Shown here piece after piece: positions 59,621 to 64,000 of a stretch of DNA of 64,000 bases. A model generated the notes under the pieces. It did no database searches and was not told where the DNA came from. It was given only the letters and a program-made list of their open reading frames with translations. Position numbers and translations under genes: made by a program. How positions within the stretch are numbered: position 1 is the stretch's first letter; each line of letters begins with the position of its first letter. This DNA comes from Ceratodon purpureus (taxonomy: Eukaryota; Streptophyta; Bryopsida; Pseudoditrichales; Ditrichaceae), in NCBI GenBank assembly GCA_014871385.1, contig CM026429.1:12003783-12067782 (forward strand). Reading direction: 5' to 3'.

Positions 59621-62600
59621 AGCCACTCCTCCGGGAGATTCAAATCGCACAGAATTTCATTGCCTCGTGCAGCTGCAAGTGCCGGTTGTACATCGCCACT
59701 CACGCCCACAATGTGGCCAAGCATCTAGAGGACATCACCCACAGCATTGGGATCTACGTGCGGCTTATCCCTGGGTCGACCGTGCACGAGGATGCGAAAG
59801 GTTCGGTCGATTCCTTGGCCCGGGGCATGCAGCAGGCGCACTACGAGGTCGATGAGGTGAACTCGCAGATCTGCCGGATTGCGGAGCTTGATGACGAAAC
59901 CCTAAACTTGGATTCAACGTTGCAGAGGGATCTTCTAATGGGAATTGCACAGGCAGCAGGGGTGGAGGACATAAATCGCGACAGCTCGAGGTTGAAGACT
60001 GAGATAGATTTGTTGAAGCGCGACATGCAGGACACGAAGGAACCGTACGACCTTCACATGATGGACGTGGTGGGGAATGTGTATAACAATATGGTGCAGC
60101 AAATCAGCCAGGGCGCCAGCCCCTCCGAGGATCCCTACACCATGCCCAACCACCGGGAGTACCGCCGTTTAGAGCCTCTCTACGAGGCATTCATATGCCC
60201 TCTCACGAAGCAGATCATGCGCGACCCTGTTTCGTTAGAGAATGGCCAAACGTACGAGAAGGCGGCGATCGAGCGCTGGTTGCAGGACTGCCGGGATGCC
60301 GGGAAGGAAACGACATGCCCCGTGACGAATCAGCTGATCACTGTCCCGCCCAAGCCGAGCATCGCCCTTCGGAACACCATCGAGGAGTGGACCACAAGGA
60401 ACGAGCAGGCTCGGATTAACATCGCGAAGGTTCTACTCACCGCTGAGGCTTCGGAGAATGATGTGCTGCATGGACTCAAGGATATTCAAGTGTTGTGCCG
60501 GAAGAGGAGCAACAAGTACAGGATTCGTAACGCGGGGCTGATACCTCAGATTGTGGATCGCTTGAAGAATAGCAAGGAAGCCCGCATCAGAGCTCTTGGT
60601 GCGGTTCGGATCCTCGCGGAAGATGACGAGGAGGCCAAGGTAAATTGCTCATCTTGAGCATTTTTTTCTCTGTTCTATGGATTTCATTTCTAGTGTAGAA
60701 TTTTTTAAGGAGCCAGGAAGCTTTGAGTCAATTATGGACAATTTGTGTGTTTTCAGGCTGTGATAGGGCAAACGGACATAATTCGACAGTCAGTGAAGTG
60801 TTTGGCACGAGACGATAACCAGGAGCGAGAGGAAGCAGTGAAGCTTCTTCACGAGCTATCGAAGTCATATTTCATGTGTGAGAAGATCGGTGCAACGAAT
60901 GGCGCCATCCTCTTCCTTGTGGGCATGACCAGCAGCAACCCCGAGAACATGGCCGCTAGTAACATAGCGGAGCAAGTTCTGACCAATCTATCGACATGCG
61001 ACAGTAATGTCATGCAAATGGCTGAAAATGGGCGCCTGCAACCGCTCCTCGACCGCCTCACTCACGGTCCGCCATCCTCACCCAGAATCACATCCGATTT
61101 CTGCAACAAGCTAATCGGTTAGGAATTCAATGCCTAAAGTTTTTATTGTTCACTTGGTTTTCAGGTGATGCGGAAGTCCGAGTCGAGATGGCCGAAGCAC
61201 TCTCCGAACTGACCCTGACAACCGAAGGCAAGGCCCGCGCGGGCGAGAATGTATCCCGAACATTGGTGGAGATGTTGAGCAGCACCAGCAGCTCCTCTGA
61301 GAAAGCCGCAGCTCTCAAAGCGCTCCGCAGCATCTCCACCCTCGAGACCAACGGCAGCAAGCTCATGGAAGCGGGGGTACTCGTCCCTCTCATGCGCGAC
61401 CTCTTCGTGGTCGGCCCCAACATGGTCCCCATGAAGCTCAAGGAGGTCGCAGCCACCATCCTCGCCAACGTGGTGAACGCCAGCGGCATGTGGGAGAGCA
61501 TCCCCATCGACGTCGACGGCAACACGCTCACCTCCGAGGTCATCATCCACAACTTCCTCCACCTCATCAGCAACACCGGCCCCGCCATCGAAGCCAAGCT
61601 CCTGCTTGTCTTGGCAGGGTTAGCCTCGAAGCCCAGAGCCGTAAGCAAAGTGGTCTCGGCCATCAAAAGCGCCGGCGCCATGGTGAGCCTCATCCAATTC
61701 CTAGAAGCCCCCCAACCCGACCTCCGAGTAGTCTCCGTCCGTCTCCTCTACATGCTCTCGTTCTACATGGGCCAAGAGCTCGCTGACGGGTTACGCGTCA
61801 CGACGCGACAACTGAGCACCTTGGTCAAGCTCATCGGCGCATCCGGTGTGACGGAGGAGCAAGCATTTGCAGCGGGGTTACTTGCCAACCTGCCCATCCA
61901 AGATACTTATCTCACGCGAGCATTACTCGACGAGGGTGCGCTCCCCATGATTGTAAGCCGCATCAACGAAGTGAAGAAAGGGGTGGTGAAGTCGATCGGC
62001 GGCGGGCGTCACAACGCGGCGTTCATGAAGGGACTCGTGGGCGTGCTGGTCCGATTCACATTTCAGCTCGACGACCCACAGTTCGTGTCCGTGGCGCAGG
62101 AGTATGACTTGACGACCCTGTTTACCGAGCTGCTGCAGACGTCGACGCTGGACGAGGTGCAGCAATCGTCGGCTCAAGCGCTGGAGAATCTCTCCACCAA
62201 GTCCAAGTCGTTGTCTGTGGTGCCGATCCAACCGACACAGGAGCCCATGTTCCCGTGCTTCCCGTGCATGGCGAAGCCGCCCCCGCCCAAAGTGGCCACA
62301 TGTGTGCTTCATGGTGGCTTGTGCTCCGTGAAGACGACGTTCTGCTTGGTGGAGGCCGACGCCATCGGGCCCCTCATCGCGTGCCTGGACCACCGCAACA
62401 CCAGCCTCGTGGAGGCTGCCATGGGCGCGTTGTCTACCACTCTCATGGACACTGTCGACATCGATCAAGGCGTTGCGGTGAGTGATCATTCTTCCCTTCT
62501 TTGCATTACCATTCTTCCAAGGGTTCCTGTCACCCTTGGCGTTACCAACCATAGTCTACTAAGCTATGAATCACCTTCTCAACCGTGTATGAACTTGTCT

Positions 62601-63274
62601 CTGTCGGGAAGAAATTGAATTCAATCTCTTGCTTGATTTGGAGTTGTGAAGGTTGTGGAACATGTTGTCTACCCTGCTGAATGAGGCAATCAACTAGAAT
62701 TGGTCTCTACTGTCCTCTAGAATGCGCAGCCTATTAGGATTGTGCCGGAGATCATGTGAAAATTGTGGATCATGAAGTTCATCGTTCAAAGGGGACAATA
62801 ATAGGATAGTTCTTATCGTCTACTAAGGTCAGATTACTGTAGTAGGTGTAGAAGGAAGACTCTTAATTGTCGTTATTCTTGTGAAGCTGAAATGGAAACA
62901 TGCCGAAGTTTTGATGTTTTTGTAAGGTGGTTTTTGATATTTTTAATGAATTTGGACCTGACAAAAGACGTGTGGGTGATGGTGTGCAGGTGCTACACCA
63001 AGCGGATGCAGTGCACCCCATTTTAACAATCATGCAAGAGCATCGCACTGAGGTGCTGCGGCAGCGAGCAGTCTGGATGGTGGAGCGGATCCTTCGCAAC
63101 GCAGACATGGCGCAAGCCATTTCCATCGACTCCGGTGTGCACACTTCCCTTGTGGATGCATTCCGGTATGGAAACTTCCACGCCAAGCAGTTGGCTGAGA
63201 AGGCGCTCAAGACCTTGAACAAGATACCGCAGTTTTCCATGGTGATGCAGCCCGTAGCGCCACGGAAACGGTGA
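59422..63274 (+). CDS. U-box/ARM-repeat E3 ubiquitin ligase, SAUL1 (PUB43/44) type, four exons
   Basis: Predicted E3 ubiquitin ligase; Arabidopsis SAUL1/PUB44 acts at the plasma membrane in senescence and immunity. Exons: 59422-60639, 60757-61066, 61165-62477, 62990-63274, phases consistent, 1041 aa. Residues 1-250 form a helical N-terminal region. The U-box at about 257-330 reads FICPLTKQIMRDPVSLENGQTYEKAAIERWL...CPVTNQLI and is followed by SIALRNTIEEW. ARM repeats fill most of the rest, with stretches matching SAUL1 such as LKEVAATILANVVNASG and LLHLISNTGPAIEAKLLLVLAGL. A Cys-rich insert (CFPCMAKPPPP...CVLHGGLCSVKTTFCLVE) is also seen in SAUL1. It ends with QRAVWMVERILR...AEKALKTLNKIP. A second in-frame donor at 61117 would add 17 residues, but 61066 gives the better family alignment. 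Confidence 0.94.
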
Positions 63275-64000
63275 GCCTGGCACCGTCTCCATCTCGTTTT
63301 CAGCAGCATTTGCAGTTGGGAGCTTGCAAATATCACAAAGAAACATCAAAAAGCATATAGAGTAGGTGGTGGAATCTGCATCATATGGTAGATTTCCATT
63401 GAGCTTGGGGCATTGATTTCCACTTCAACCTGAGGATTCACGGCGTTTTAGTTTCTTTTCTGTATCATACACGAGGTGAATGTGCTTCATCCTTGCTATT
63501 ATACATGCACGGGGTTTTTCCAGGTTCAAGGTCAACAATATGTAGAATAAGGTAATTCAATCATACAGGTAGATAATTCATTCTTTTTATTCCATCAACT
63601 GTCTGGATAACTCACTGTATTTCAAGGTGCAATAATGTCATCCAAGCCGAAGGCTTTTGAGCTATCTTCTTGCAAGTTCTCACTCTGTCTGTGAGAAGCA
63701 CTAGTTCCATGTTTGTCATTCATTTCAAGTATGGTTAGTTCCATTTTAGAGTGAAGGATATCTGTCTCTGCCTTGGATCACGTGGAGGTACCTCTTTTGG
63801 CAGAATCTCTTTACAGAACGTTTTTCCTAGTACATTTTGGCAAAGGTTTTTAGGTAAGGTATAAGCACCCATAACCAATAACTTAAGCATTTCAGCATAT
63901 CGGAGCTTGGGTTATCGATAAGGAGTAATTTTTTGTGTGTAGGAAAATAAGGGTCATGAAGAATGAGGATTTTTCCAAAATTAATTAAGTAAATTTAGAA
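63275..64000. other. U-box gene 3' region, no further gene seen
   Basis: AT-rich DNA after the stop codon, probably 3' UTR followed by intergenic sequence. No open frame, repeat end or RNA gene was recognised. Confidence 0.55.

Noticed and set aside
61923-62552. 209-codon minus-strand frame
   Set aside because: It is antisense to the largest ARM-repeat exon of the U-box gene and unrelated to any known family.
1-64000. Reverse-transcriptase elements, CRISPR arrays, tRNA or rRNA genes
   Set aside because: I looked for reverse transcriptase and integrase motifs, long terminal repeats, regular spaced repeats and tRNA-like cloverleaf signatures, and saw none I could support.

Overview
The window is nuclear DNA of a land plant. 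It holds split genes with GT-AG introns of about 100-900 bp and typical plant proteins: a plastid-targeted starch synthase II, a GNOM-type ARF-GEF, a SAUL1/PUB43-44-type U-box/ARM ubiquitin ligase, an OTU deubiquitinase, a secreted legume-type lectin and a SAM methyltransferase. It also holds a plant CACTA (En/Spm) transposon. Compact introns and the style of the proteins suggest a non-seed plant, perhaps a bryophyte. That is inference, and the species is not identified. I rebuilt the gene models by hand from splice sites and reading phase.

Layout. 1-2033 is AT-rich DNA without a gene. 2034-5130 (+) is the OTU protease. 6023-7263 (-) is a two-exon lectin. 9779-14354 (-) is an eight-exon starch synthase II. 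14355-17616 is gene-free, with microsatellites, a tiny poly(A)-type insertion scar and a short inverted-repeat element. 17617-18018 is a MITE with TTA duplications, directly followed by a 20.3-kb CACTA element (18025-38366) flanked by TAT target duplications. 38450-39590 is a decayed receptor-kinase pseudogene. 40261-41248 (-) is a methyltransferase, divergent from the GNOM gene at 43010-50058 (+). The GNOM-to-U-box gap holds a cluster of non-autonomous elements (52978-53403, 53876-54539, 54591-55654) and a second CACTA-type terminus at 56544. 59422-63274 (+) is the U-box/ARM ligase.

The most interesting object is the CACTA element. It has both termini, target duplications and subterminal repeats of AATGACC/GGTCATT. 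A nine-exon TNPA-like gene reads left and a four-exon TNP2-like transposase gene reads right, from a shared 1.8-kb spacer. TNP2 carries one in-frame stop at a normally conserved tryptophan. Between TNP2 and the right end lie two further open reading frames that I do not recognise: a two-exon acidic 327-aa protein and a single-exon 215-aa protein with basic clusters. They may be accessory factors of this lineage, with function unknown.

The host genes are ordinary housekeeping loci: starch synthesis in the plastid, endosome recycling by ARF-GEF, ubiquitin ligation and deubiquitination, a secreted lectin and a small methyltransferase. I see no shared pathway or operon-like organisation.
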